Part shown: positions 7,729 to 17,121 of the stretch, one piece after another | How the letters are laid out: every line of letters begins with the position of its first letter | How positions within the stretch are numbered: the stretch's first letter is position 1 | Origin: Streptococcus cristatus ATCC 51100 | GTDB taxonomy: Bacteria > Bacillota > Bacilli > Lactobacillales > Streptococcaceae | Reading direction: 5' to 3' | Assembly: GCF_011612585.1 (NCBI RefSeq) | Contig: NZ_CP050133.1 | Location: 186,001 to 250,000 of the forward strand | DNA: 64,000 nucleotides | The notes under the pieces: model-generated | Databases searched by the model: none | Told to the model about the DNA's origin: nothing | What the model saw: the letters and a program-made list of their open reading frames with translations, nothing else | Position numbers and translations under genes: made by a program

Positions 7729-9984
7729 TCAGTCCATTTCTGGGAAAAGTTTGGCCAGTATTTTAGGGGTGATGCTTTGTCCCGGTCCCTCAGCGCAATA
7801 GGTATGCATATACATAGAGGGATTGAAGTTGAGCTCGATGCAGGTACAGTTAGGATTTTCTTGTGTAGAAATAGCAGAGCTGTCAGGGATGATTAGGTCA
7901 ACGCCACAAGCCCAAGCTCCCATAGCCTTTGCCATGTCCGCAGCAAGTTCCTTATAAGACGGGTGCATACTTTCAGTCACATCAATCGAGTCTCCGCCAG
8001 TAGAAATGTTGGAATTACGCCGCAAGTCAACCTTGACTCCAGCAGGCAAGATATCGTCTGGTCCGTAGCCTTGCTGGTCCAGCATGAGCAGTTCAATGTC
8101 CCCCAGTTCAATGATTTCGAGCGGTGAACGATGGTTGCGCCCGCGCAGAGGATTGTCATTTTTGATGGCAACCAATTCTCTCACGGTGTGTTGACCGTCT
8201 CCAACGACATTAGCTGCCACGCGCAAGAGGACTGCCTCACATTGACCGTCTAAGACAAAGAAGCGGTATTCCGTTCCAGCGATAAATTCCTCCACCAAGA
8301 CGGCAGCGTCTTCTGAAAAAGCAATCTCCAAAGCCTTGTGATAAGATTCCAGACTAGCTGGTTCTTGGAAGATAGAGATGCCCAGTCCGAAGTTGGTTGA
8401 CTTGGGTTTGACGACAATTTGTCGGTCCTTAATCAAAGGGTAATAGGCCAGTCCTTCTTCAAGAGAAGAAAACTCCGCCCCAGCCGGAACAGGAAAATCA
8501 GCTGCTGCCAAAATCTTTTTGGTGACTGTTTTATTGGCCATGGCTAGAGGGATGACATAGTTATCCTTGGAGGTCATGTTTCCGTTTTTGACATACTCCA
8601 CATGCTGACCGTGCCAAAGCTTGAGAAATTGGTCATTTTCATCTAAGATTTCGAGATGGAGTCCTTTCTGGAGAGCGTCAAACATAAGCATTTGAGTGGA
8701 CAGCTCCATCTTTTCGTAGCCCTTGAGGGCGTAGGGTGCAGTCCAGGCGTAATCTCGATATTCCCGTGCTTTTGCCAGTCCAAATGCTGAGAGGGAGTTC
8801 TTCTCAATATGAGGCAATAATTGCCCTGCCAGAGTCAGTTTGGGCTCAGTCAGCGTAGCTCTGACTTGCGCTAGCAATTGACGGTAGGCCTCAGGGAGAT
8901 TGAAATGTTGGATCACATTTTCCATAGCTTGGAGAATAGCAGAGCTGTCGGCCTCTGCAGGTAGGGGCGTCAAGGGGTGAGACAAAGCAACGGCATCGTT
9001 GAGAGCATGAGCCGCTTGTAGCTGTGTATCACTATCTGTCACATCATCCAGCCACAATAGAGCCAAGAGAAAGAGATGGACCGTGTCCAAGGTTTCTTGA
9101 CTGATGCCCAAAACGTCGAAAGGATTGAGGTCGAAACAGCGCAGTTCCAAGTAAGTAATGCCTTGTTCCAGATAGTCTCGATTTCGTTTTTGACCGCGAA
9201 AGCGCACAGGCGAGTAAAATTCCTTTTCTGCACTGAGGTCGCCAGACTCGACATAGGCTTCGATGTCCGAGACATAGCTTTCCAGCGAGCGAAATGACAC
9301 ATGGATATGCTCGTCATTGACGTAGCCGTGATGGCTATTGCGGAGTGAGCGAACAGGAGCCTCAACTGACTCATCGTAAAAGCCAGCTTCTGCCAGTGGA
9401 GCCGCACCATAAAGATAGGTCAAGAACCAGCGGAAACGGAGGAAATTACGAGCCAATTTGAGATAGAGAGCATTTTTAAAATCCTTGAAGGAAGAAAAGT
9501 TGCTAGCCTCAAAGAGGGCCGTCATCAAATCTTTTCCTAGCTCGATATTGTAATGAATGCCGGAAATGGTCTGGAGGCGTTTGCCATATTTTTCCGCTAA
9601 ACCTTGCCGATAATGGAGTTCGTAGGCATTTTCTAGGTGGGCAATTTCAATCTCGTCTTCTCGGAGTTGGGGAGGCATGGACAAGGGCCACATGAGTTCA
9701 TCTTGGGGAATGGAGCGTCCAGCTACATCGGTGATGGCACCCAGCAGGCGGCGGGCCTCCTGAGTTGAAGAGGCGATGGGCGTAATCAATTCGAGCTGCT
9801 GCTCGCTAAAATCCGTCTGGATATAGGGATGAAAACTCCGAGAACCCAGAGAGCTGGGGTGGGGAGTTGAAGCCAGTGTCCCTGCCTCTGTCACGCGCAG
9901 GGATTCTCTTTCCAGTCCAAAAGTCGCCTGTAAGATCGGGCTGGCAGGGTCGAGCTTTTCAAGTAAACGATCAATAGTCATCAT
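7729..9984 (-). CDS. gshF: Bifunctional glutamate-cysteine ligase / glutathione synthetase GshF
   Basis: Makes glutathione from Glu, Cys and Gly in two ATP-dependent steps on one polypeptide. The first half (about residues 1-370) is a GshA-type ligase: ATFGLERESLRV near residue 20 and the TYLELRCFDLNPFD block. From about 480 on it is an ATP-grasp ligase (VVKPKSTNFGLGI, VEEFIAGTEYRFFVL, CIELNFNPSMYMHTYC). At 751 residues it has normal GshF length. Two adjacent ATGs (9984 and 9981) are possible starts. Glutathione supports survival of streptococci against their own peroxide. It stands alone on the minus strand, divergent from purA. Confidence 0.96.
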   Translation of the reverse strand: MMTIDRLLEKLDPASPILQATFGLERESLRVTEAGTLASTPHPSSLGSRSFHPYIQTDFSEQQLELITPIASSTQEARRLLGAITDVAGRSIPQDELMWPLSMPPQLREDEIEIAHLENAYELHYRQGLAEKYGKRLQTISGIHYNIELGKDLMTALFEASNFSSFKDFKNALYLKLARNFLRFRWFLTYLYGAAPLAEAGFYDESVEAPVRSLRNSHHGYVNDEHIHVSFRSLESYVSDIEAYVESGDLSAEKEFYSPVRFRGQKRNRDYLEQGITYLELRCFDLNPFDVLGISQETLDTVHLFLLALLWLDDVTDSDTQLQAAHALNDAVALSHPLTPLPAEADSSAILQAMENVIQHFNLPEAYRQLLAQVRATLTEPKLTLAGQLLPHIEKNSLSAFGLAKAREYRDYAWTAPYALKGYEKMELSTQMLMFDALQKGLHLEILDENDQFLKLWHGQHVEYVKNGNMTSKDNYVIPLAMANKTVTKKILAAADFPVPAGAEFSSLEEGLAYYPLIKDRQIVVKPKSTNFGLGISIFQEPASLESYHKALEIAFSEDAAVLVEEFIAGTEYRFFVLDGQCEAVLLRVAANVVGDGQHTVRELVAIKNDNPLRGRNHRSPLEIIELGDIELLMLDQQGYGPDDILPAGVKVDLRRNSNISTGGDSIDVTESMHPSYKELAADMAKAMGAWACGVDLIIPDSSAISTQENPNCTCIELNFNPSMYMHTYCAEGPGQSITPKILAKLFPEMD

Positions 9985-10174
9985 GTTTTTCCGTCCTTAG
10001 TATAGTACTTTCAGTCTATTATAAAAAAGGCTAGAAAATAACTATTCGCTACGTTTTTGATGAATTCCCGAACTTTTATTCCCATTTGTTGGATATATTT
10101 CGTGAAAATAGAAAATTTTAAAAAGAATTATTCGCTTTCAAAAGTGAAAATCCAAATTTAAAAGACACCTGATC

Positions 10175-10203
10175 TTGAAAAAAATTCAAAATTTTCTTAT
10201 AAT
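10175..10203 (+). promoter_or_regulatory. purA promoter
   Basis: TTGAAA (10175-10180), 17 bases, TATAAT (10198-10203): a near-consensus sigma-A promoter. The leader carries a small hairpin GCAGG-N7-CCTGC near 10222-10238. No PurR box is obvious. Confidence 0.75.
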
Positions 10204-10250
10204 AAAGTGTAAGATACGTTTGCAGGTGAAACTCCTGCCTTGTAGATTAA

Positions 10251-11576
<1,326 letters not shown>

Positions 11577-11590
11577 GCAAGCGAAGACAA

Positions 11591-11771
11591 GAGAGTGGGA
11601 CAGAAATCGGTAATTCGTTAGAATTCGATTTCGTCGTCCCACCTCCACACAGTTGAGTAGGGCTGTAAAAGCTGATGAAATCAGCGTAGTAGAGCCCACT
11701 CAACCACTGCGTCTTGCTCGACAATCCAAAGACAATTGAGAGGCTAGGGCTTTTGTCCCAGCCTCTTTTTG
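11591..11771 (+). repeat. Streptococcal intergenic repeat with terminal stem-loops
   Basis: The element opens with a stem GTGGGAC...GTCCCAC containing the inner pair AAATCG/CGATTT, and closes with AGAGGCT (11739-11745) / AGCCTCT (11760-11766) plus T5, an intrinsic terminator for purA. The middle holds AGTTGAGTAGGGC and its complement-like partner GCCCACTCAACC. A diverged relative lies at 13356-13475. I recognise the general form as a dispersed non-coding repeat of the mitis/sanguinis group. An open frame on the minus strand here is not a gene. Confidence 0.7.
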
Positions 11772-11790
11772 AAAGCAGAAAGAGGAAAAA

Positions 11791-12447
11791 ATGTATCAAA
11801 CGATTTTATTTGACCTAGACGGTACCTTGACCAATTCAGAACTAGGGATTACCAACTCAGTGGCCTATGCCTTAGGAAAATATGGGATTCAAGTGCCAGA
11901 CAAGAAGGCATTGAGGGTTTTCATCGGTCCGCCCTTGCAGGATTCTTTTGAGCGCTTTTATGGATTTTCTAAGGAAGAATGTTTAAAGGCCATTGACTAC
12001 TATCATGAGTACTTTTCTGAAAAAGGCCTTTATGAAAATGAGGTCTATCCAGGTATACCTGACTTGCTAGCTTCTCTGAAACAGGCTGGCAAACAGTTGA
12101 TTGTAGCTACGTCAAAACCTGAAGAATTTTCCATTCAGATTCTCAAGTATTTTGGCTTGTATGACTATTTTGACTTTGTTGCTGGTGCGACCATGGATAG
12201 AAAACGTAGTAAAAAAAGCGATGTTATCCAGTATGCCTTAGAGCAAAATGGGATTACAGATTTGGCGCATACCATCATGATTGGAGACAGGGAGCACGAT
12301 GTGCTTGGCGCTCAAGCGCAAAAGCTTGATTCTATCGGTGTCCTTTATGGCTTTGGTAGCAGGGAAGAGCTAGAAGAAGCTGGAGCGACTTATATTGTCC
12401 AAGAAGTTGGAGAAATTGCTAAAATTATCAATACTCAAAAAGCTTAA
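11791..12447 (+). CDS. HAD-superfamily phosphatase (phosphoglycolate phosphatase-like)
   Basis: Cytoplasmic HAD hydrolase of the Gph/PgmB-like subfamily with an alpha-helical cap after motif I. Motif I is DLDGT (Asp8, Asp10), motif II TSKP near residue 109, and motif IV GDREHD near 167. 218 residues, typical. Substrate cannot be read from sequence; close relatives are annotated as phosphoglycolate phosphatase or 5'-nucleotidase. RBS AGAAAGAGG. Its stop codon lies inside the CiaR-type direct repeat that drives the next small RNA. Confidence 0.85.
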   Translation: MYQTILFDLDGTLTNSELGITNSVAYALGKYGIQVPDKKALRVFIGPPLQDSFERFYGFSKEECLKAIDYYHEYFSEKGLYENEVYPGIPDLLASLKQAGKQLIVATSKPEEFSIQILKYFGLYDYFDFVAGATMDRKRSKKSDVIQYALEQNGITDLAHTIMIGDREHDVLGAQAQKLDSIGVLYGFGSREELEEAGATYIVQEVGEIAKIINTQKA

Positions 12448-12475
12448 GCTTTATTTAAGATAGGCCAGCTATACT
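12443..12475 (+). promoter_or_regulatory. CiaR-type direct repeat and -10 of small RNA 1
   Basis: CTTAAG (12443-12448), N5, TTTAAG (12454-12459), then exactly 10 bases to the -10 TATACT (12470-12475). This matches the published CiaR-activated architecture TTTAAG-N5-TTTAAG placed 10 bp before the -10. Confidence 0.8.
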
Positions 12476-12481
12476 AGAAGC

Positions 12482-12569
12482 ATAAACAAAGACCTCCTAA
12501 CTTTGTTTAAACCTCCTAAACTTTTTCATAATAATCTCCCATAAGAGTCGCCCAATCGGCGGCTTTTTT
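12482..12569 (+). ncRNA. Cia-dependent small RNA (csRNA) 1
   Basis: About 88 nt from the predicted start to the U-tract. It contains two anti-Shine-Dalgarno stretches (GACCTCCTAA and AACCTCCTAAA), the sequence TCATAATAATCTCCC that could pair over an SD-AUG region, and a terminator CGCC-CAATC-GGCG plus T6. A homologous copy exists at 51642. In pneumococcus the csRNAs are activated by response regulator CiaR and repress translation, for example of comC. The promoter layout and the paralog make the call strong; no expression data are available here. Confidence 0.8.
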
Positions 12570-12628
12570 GTGAGTCATGAGCCGCCTGTGGTATAATGAA
12601 CAAAGAAACTAAAAGGAAGAGGGAAGAG

Positions 12629-13096
12629 ATGGATTACACGATAGAGGAAAAAGAAATATTTATGAGGGAGGCGCTGAAGGAGGCGGAGATTGCCCTCGCC
12701 AATGATGAAATACCGATTGGTTGTGTCTTGGTCAAGGATGGTCAGATTATCGGACGTGGACATAATGCGCGTGAGGAGCTGCAGCGGGCGGTCATGCATG
12801 CGGAAATCATGGCGATTGAGGAGGCCAATCAGCGTGAAAATAGCTGGCGTCTGCTGGATACGACGCTTTTTGTCACGATTGAGCCCTGCGTCATGTGTAG
12901 CGGCGCCATCGGACTGGCTCGGATTCCAAAGGTGATCTATGGGGCGAAAAACCAGAAATTCGGGGCTGGGGGTAGTCTCTACGATATCCTGACGGATGAG
13001 CGGTTGAATCATCGTGTAGAGGTTGAAAGTGGCCTTTTAGAAGAAGAATGTGCGGCGATTATGCAGAACTTTTTCAGAAATCGCAGGAAAAAGTAA
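12629..13096 (+). CDS. tadA: tRNA-specific adenosine deaminase
   Basis: Converts the wobble A34 of tRNA-Arg(ACG) to inosine. The zinc site is intact: HAE (His57, catalytic Glu59) and PCVMC (Cys87, Cys90). 155 residues. The start was set at ATG 12629 because the in-frame ATG at 12596 overlaps the extended -10 TGGTATAAT (12589-12597); -35 TTGTGA is at 12568-12573. GGGAAGAG lies just upstream of 12629. SRP RNA follows directly, as in other streptococci. Confidence 0.95.
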   Translation: MDYTIEEKEIFMREALKEAEIALANDEIPIGCVLVKDGQIIGRGHNAREELQRAVMHAEIMAIEEANQRENSWRLLDTTLFVTIEPCVMCSGAIGLARIPKVIYGAKNQKFGAGGSLYDILTDERLNHRVEVESGLLEEECAAIMQNFFRNRRKK

Positions 13097-13138
13097 AGAA
13101 AATTAGCCAAAAAAGAAAGTTTGTGTTATACTAATTAG

Positions 13139-13217
13139 TGGAGCAACAGTTCTGCGTGAAGCGGGTCAGGGGAGGAATCCAGCAGCCCTAAGCGAAGTGA
13201 ACTGTGTGCTCTTTTTC
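13139..13217 (+). ncRNA. ffs: Small SRP RNA (4.5S-like)
   Basis: Core GGGTCAGGGGAGGAATCC followed by AGCAGCCCTAAGC is the conserved SRP RNA apical domain that binds Ffh. The ends pair (GAGCA with TGCTC; CAGTTC with GAACTG), forming the single long hairpin of the bacterial short form, followed by T5. It is preceded by an extended -10 TGTTATACT (13124-13132). Location after tadA is the usual streptococcal one. Confidence 0.92.
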
Positions 13218-13227
13218 TATGCCTCTT

Positions 13228-13530
13228 AACGAATCAACTCCGAAGGAGGAAGATAAGTTTAGAGGCATTGACGCAGTTCGAGCAAAGCGAGAACTACGTT
13301 CCGATATTTAACGAATCAAGACTGAAAGTCGCAGATGAATCTTAGAGCAATGGATGGGAGTGGAACAGAACTTTTGTTCGTAGTTCCACCCCCGCAAGGC
13401 TGATTAGGCTTTCTTCTAAGCTTGAAAAGCGAAAGAAGAGCCAATCAGCTACTGCGTTGAATTGCTTGACTAATATTTAGTTAAGGTGGGAATACGTTAA
13501 TCCTTGTAAACCGAATCAAGTCCAAAGGAC
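13228..13530 (+). repeat. Composite intergenic repeat with three mini-hairpin units
   Basis: Three copies of A(A/C)CGAATCAA each followed by a 4-bp stem with a GAA or AAA loop occur at 13228-13248 (CTCC/GGAG), 13310-13330 (GACT/AGTC) and 13510-13530 (GTCC/GGAC). The stems differ in sequence but keep pairing. Between units 2 and 3 lies a relative of the 11591 repeat (13356-13475, outer stem GTGGAAC/GTTCCAC, inner GAAC/GTTC). No credible gene is seen in 13218-13690. Confidence 0.65.
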
Positions 13531-13660
13531 GCTGAAACTCTCAACCTACCCATGAAATTGAGGACAGGGATTTTGTGGTAAAAATAGCAGATTGCGCAAA
13601 CGATTGCGTTCGCTTCTAGTCAAGGATTTGCAAAATTGTAAAAAAATTAACAAAATTTTA

Positions 13661-13718
13661 TATTAAAGCGTTTTCATTGAAGGAATTACTTGCTAAAAAA
13701 GTATGAAAGCGATATGAT
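13661..13718 (+). promoter_or_regulatory. pgi promoter with cre-like sites
   Basis: TTGCTA (13690-13695), 17 bases, TATGAT (13713-13718). Two cre-like sequences, each with one mismatch to WTGNNARCGNWWWCAWW, lie at 13661-13677 (minus strand) and 13703-13719, the second covering the -10. CcpA control of pgi is inferred, not shown. Confidence 0.55.
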
Positions 13719-13746
13719 AGAGTGGAAGAAAAAATGGAGGATTATC

Positions 13747-15096
13747 ATGTCACATATTAAATTTGATTATTCAAAAGTTTTAGACAAATTTGTTGCCCCA
13801 CATGAAGTGGAATACATGCAAGCACAAGTAACAGCTGCAGACGAATTGATTCGTAAAGGAACTGGTGCTGGTAGCGACTTTTTGGGTTGGTTGGACCTTC
13901 CTGAAAATTATGACCGCGAAGAATTCGACCGCATCTTGAAAGCTGCTGAGCAAATCAAATCAGATAGCGATGTCTTGGTTGTAATCGGTATTGGTGGATC
14001 TTACCTTGGTGCCAAAGCAGCCATCGACTTCTTGAACCACCACTTTGCGAACTTGCAAACAAAAGAAGAACGCAAAGCTCCACAAATCCTTTACGCTGGA
14101 AACTCAATCTCATCTACTTACCTTGCTGACTTGGTAGAGTACGTAGCTGACAAAGACTTCTCAGTAAACGTGATTTCTAAATCTGGTACAACAACTGAAC
14201 CAGCGATTGCCTTCCGTGTCTTTAAAGAACTCTTGGTTAAGAAATACGGTCAAGAAGAAGCCAACAAACGTATCTACGCAACAACTGACCGCCAAAAAGG
14301 TGCTGTTAAGGTTGAAGCAGATGCGAATGGTTGGGAAACATTTGTGGTTCCAGATGACATCGGTGGACGTTTCTCAGTATTGACAGCCGTTGGTTTGCTT
14401 CCAATCGCTGCATCAGGTGCTGACATCAAAGCCCTTATGGAAGGTGCGAATGCAGCTCGTAAAGATTACACTTCAGATAAACTTTCAGAAAACGAAGCTT
14501 ACCAATATGCAGCCGTTCGTAACATCCTTTACCGCAAAGGCTATGCAACTGAAATCTTAGTAAACTACGAGCCATCACTTCAATACTTCTCAGAATGGTG
14601 GAAACAATTGGCTGGTGAGTCAGAAGGGAAAGACCAAAAAGGGATTTACCCAACTTCAGCAAACTTCTCAACTGACTTGCACTCACTTGGTCAATTTATC
14701 CAAGAAGGAACTCGCATCATGTTTGAAACAGTTGTCCGTGTTGACAAACCACGCAAGAATGTGATCATTCCTACTTTGGAAGAAGACCTTGACGGACTTG
14801 GTTACCTTCAAGGAAAAGACGTTGACTTTGTAAACAAAAAAGCAACTGACGGTGTCCTTCTTGCCCACACAGATGGTGATGTACCAAACATGTACGTGAC
14901 TCTTCCAGAGCAAGACGCCTTCACTCTTGGTTACACTATCTACTTCTTCGAATTGGCCATCGCTCTTTCAGGTTACTTGAATGCGATCAACCCATTTGAC
15001 CAACCAGGTGTTGAAGCCTACAAACGCAACATGTTTGCCCTTCTTGGAAAACCAGGATTTGAAGAATTGAGCAAAGAACTCAACGCACGTTTGTAA
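13747..15096 (+). CDS. pgi: Glucose-6-phosphate isomerase
   Basis: Interconverts glucose-6-P and fructose-6-P in glycolysis. Family signatures [25 protein letters not shown] and the C-terminal [14 protein letters not shown] are present. Start ATG 13747 follows GGAGG at 13736-13740 and gives 449 residues, the standard Gram-positive size; the longer open frame from 13690 begins inside the promoter. Codon use is strongly biased towards highly expressed codons. A perfect terminator follows. Confidence 0.98.
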   Translation: MSHIKFDYSKVLDKFVAPHEVEYMQAQVTAADELIRKGTGAGSDFLGWLDLPENYDREEFDRILKAAEQIKSDSDVLVVIGIGGSYLGAKAAIDFLNHHFANLQTKEERKAPQILYAGNSISSTYLADLVEYVADKDFSVNVISKSGTTTEPAIAFRVFKELLVKKYGQEEANKRIYATTDRQKGAVKVEADANGWETFVVPDDIGGRFSVLTAVGLLPIAASGADIKALMEGANAARKDYTSDKLSENEAYQYAAVRNILYRKGYATEILVNYEPSLQYFSEWWKQLAGESEGKDQKGIYPTSANFSTDLHSLGQFIQEGTRIMFETVVRVDKPRKNVIIPTLEEDLDGLGYLQGKDVDFVNKKATDGVLLAHTDGDVPNMYVTLPEQDAFTLGYTIYFFELAIALSGYLNAINPFDQPGVEAYKRNMFALLGKPGFEELSKELNARL

Positions 15097-15106
15097 TATA
15101 GAACGG

Positions 15107-15130
15107 AACCTCCCTTTGGGGAGGTTTTTT
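15107..15130 (+). terminator. pgi terminator
   Basis: AACCTCCC (15107-15114) pairs with GGGAGGTT (15119-15126), followed by a run of T to 15130. Confidence 0.9.
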
Positions 15131-15225
15131 GCTGTTTTAGAGTTCAACTTCTACCATGATTTGTTTGCCAGCCTGTTATCTGGGTTTTTCACTTACTTGT
15201 CGATTTAGCAATGTTTTTCCTTTCC

Positions 15226-15246
15226 CTGATTATATGTTATAATCAG
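15226..15246 (+). promoter_or_regulatory. Extended -10 promoter inside a perfect palindrome
   Basis: CTGATTATA-TGT-TATAATCAG is a 21-bp perfect inverted repeat; its right half contains TATAAT (15238-15243) preceded by TG at 15235-15236, an extended -10. This is the expected look of a repressor-controlled promoter. No annotated gene follows for 450 bases. Confidence 0.55.
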
Positions 15247-15249
15247 AGA

Positions 15250-15438
15250 AGATGCAGTAGCAATGTGATAGACTTTTATCTAGAAAGTTGAACTTGCTGC
15301 TATTTTGATGGCTCTGGAAAAGCAGAGGACAAAGATTGGAAAGGAGTCCTGATGAAGTTATTATTGGTGGAAAAAGTGAAATAAAAATGGTCATATATAG
15401 TTGGTTTTGTGGGCACGGACGAGAGTTCGTGCCTTTTT
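15250..15438 (+). other. Orphan transcription unit with a 10-codon frame
   Basis: Between the palindromic promoter and a terminator GGCACGGAC/GTTCGTGCC plus T5 (15412-15438) is about 190 nt. It holds a 10-codon frame (15352-15384, MKLLLVEKVK) with a strong AAAGGAG RBS. The peptide start resembles the N-terminus of response regulators (MKxLLVExx), so this may be a vestige of a deleted gene, or a small RNA. The rest of 15440-15690 shows only a possible extended -10 TGATATACT near 15470. Confidence 0.4.
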
Positions 15439-15693
15439 GCTTGTGTGCTTTCAAGCTAAGCCCGTTCAAAATATGATATACTGGAATACAGTTATATTAG
15501 CATGACAAGTTTCACGCTAGGCTATTATCTTTAAACAGTTAAGTACACAAGATAGAAATTCTGATAGTTTGCGTAGCTATTTGACTGGTATGGTTATAGA
15601 AAATAGAATGGCAGCATTCAGCGAAGAGGTATTGTGAACTGTTAATAAAGTCATCTTTTCAATGATAGAAGAGTCAATAGATGAGGAGGAGTT

Positions 15694-17046
15694 ATGGGAA
15701 AGAGAAATCTGGAAGCTTTGAGGCAGAAACATCAATCAAAATTCAAGAAGGCCCAAACGAAAAAGCCAGCAAATAGCCAATCATCCTTTCTATCCAAATG
15801 GAAAACCAAGGAAGACAAACATATCAAACCATCTGCTGGACTGAAAGAAGTGCAGGGAGGACCAAAAGAAAATCATGCTCGTCCATCTGTTTCGCCTCCA
15901 TCACAAGCGGCCTTTCCAATAGAGAGCTCAAGCAATGAGCCGTCTGCCGTCTCTTCAATAGAGGACAAAACCAGCTATGGGGCTAAACCAAGTCCTCAAG
16001 ACCAGCCGGTGTTTTCTGAGCAGTTAGCAGGAGCTCAGCAGGTAAAAGAGCCTCTGTCGCTTCTGTCACAGAATTTGTTGGAATTAAAGCAGAGAGAGCT
16101 GAAGCGTCTCATTTCTAGCTTAGAATCACTGAAAGCTAAAAAACAAAACCAAATCCTTCGTGGAAATCAAGATAGCCAGCCGGTGTCAGGCTTTGTAACT
16201 GAACCAAAGCAGACAAAGCTTTCTCCGCGAATATCCTCTAATGAGCTTACTAGAGAGGTAGATAAAGTAGAGTTTAAGAAGAAAAAACGAGGATTCTTTT
16301 CTAAGATATGGGTGATGGTACTTTCTAGTTTGGGGATTTTGACTTTTTTGGCTGAGACTGGAAAAACATGGCTAGAGATGGAAAAGGCAAGAGATAAAGA
16401 AAAAGCTGCAGCTATTTCTCGTATGTTAGACTCATATATAAAGGATCAAGATTTAAAATCTGCTAATCGTCCAGAATGGATTGCTAAAAAAGAGGAGTAT
16501 CAGTTTCATATTAGCTATGATGATGTCACTTCTTTGTTCTCAGATTTCACTTCATCGGTTCCAAATCTGACCACGGTCGACGAGGTGGTTGCAAAGTTAG
16601 GGAAAGCTGAATCCGGTAGGGAAACGAACCAAGATGACCTAATCAAGACAATAGATTTAAACTATTCACAAGCAGGGACAGAGGCGAAAGTTAACCTCTC
16701 TTTTAAAAGCTATCTTGGTCCTTCTGAAACTCTTAAGTTGGAATCCCTAAAATGTACGCATCTCAGTAGTACGCAACTGCCTAACCGAAATGCTCAGCTC
16801 ACTCGTCAAGATCTTTCTGGTATAGAGAAAGGAAAGACCTATCAAGAGATTGTCAGTCAGTTGGGACTTCCAGAGCGCCTCGATTGGCATGGGGGAATCT
16901 TGAGCTATACGACTTTATCGATTTCTTATCGTTTGGAGGATGGTCAAGAGGTTAGTTTTTCTTTTGAAAAAGATGACACTCAGAGCTATCGACTGAAAGA
17001 CAGCTCAGGTTTGGGAAGTGAAGCGGGAGATACAGGTGCTCAGTAG
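15694..17046 (+). CDS. Membrane-anchored protein of unknown function (paralog 1)
   Basis: Not recognised as a named gene. 450 residues: N-terminal RNLEALRQKHQSKFKK motif, a low-complexity Ser/Pro/Gln/Lys-rich cytoplasmic region to about 195, one transmembrane segment near 203-222, and an outside domain. That domain holds two similar motifs, VDEVVAKLGKAESG near 292 and YQEIVSQLGLPERL near 381, of the V-x4-LGxP type seen in SmpA/BLIP-like folds (inference). It has a strong AGGAGGAG RBS. The next gene is a paralog with the same N-terminal motif, so this is a tandem duplication. Confidence 0.7.
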   Translation: MGKRNLEALRQKHQSKFKKAQTKKPANSQSSFLSKWKTKEDKHIKPSAGLKEVQGGPKENHARPSVSPPSQAAFPIESSSNEPSAVSSIEDKTSYGAKPSPQDQPVFSEQLAGAQQVKEPLSLLSQNLLELKQRELKRLISSLESLKAKKQNQILRGNQDSQPVSGFVTEPKQTKLSPRISSNELTREVDKVEFKKKKRGFFSKIWVMVLSSLGILTFLAETGKTWLEMEKARDKEKAAAISRMLDSYIKDQDLKSANRPEWIAKKEEYQFHISYDDVTSLFSDFTSSVPNLTTVDEVVAKLGKAESGRETNQDDLIKTIDLNYSQAGTEAKVNLSFKSYLGPSETLKLESLKCTHLSSTQLPNRNAQLTRQDLSGIEKGKTYQEIVSQLGLPERLDWHGGILSYTTLSISYRLEDGQEVSFSFEKDDTQSYRLKDSSGLGSEAGDTGAQ

Positions 17047-17121
17047 CGCTTGCCTAGCAGGAGAATTAACCGTTTGTAGAAAGGGAATGAGCAATCAAGT
17101 ATTTAGTTGATAGGTGAAAAG

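Noticed and set aside
7575..7766. Small plus-strand frames in the gap downstream of gshF
   Set aside because: They run into the gshF 3' end on the other strand, lack RBS, and span a hairpin.
13219..13311. 30-codon frame after SRP RNA (MPLNESTPKEED...)
   Set aside because: It is built from the repeat units, starts in the SRP RNA U-tract and has no ribosome-binding site.
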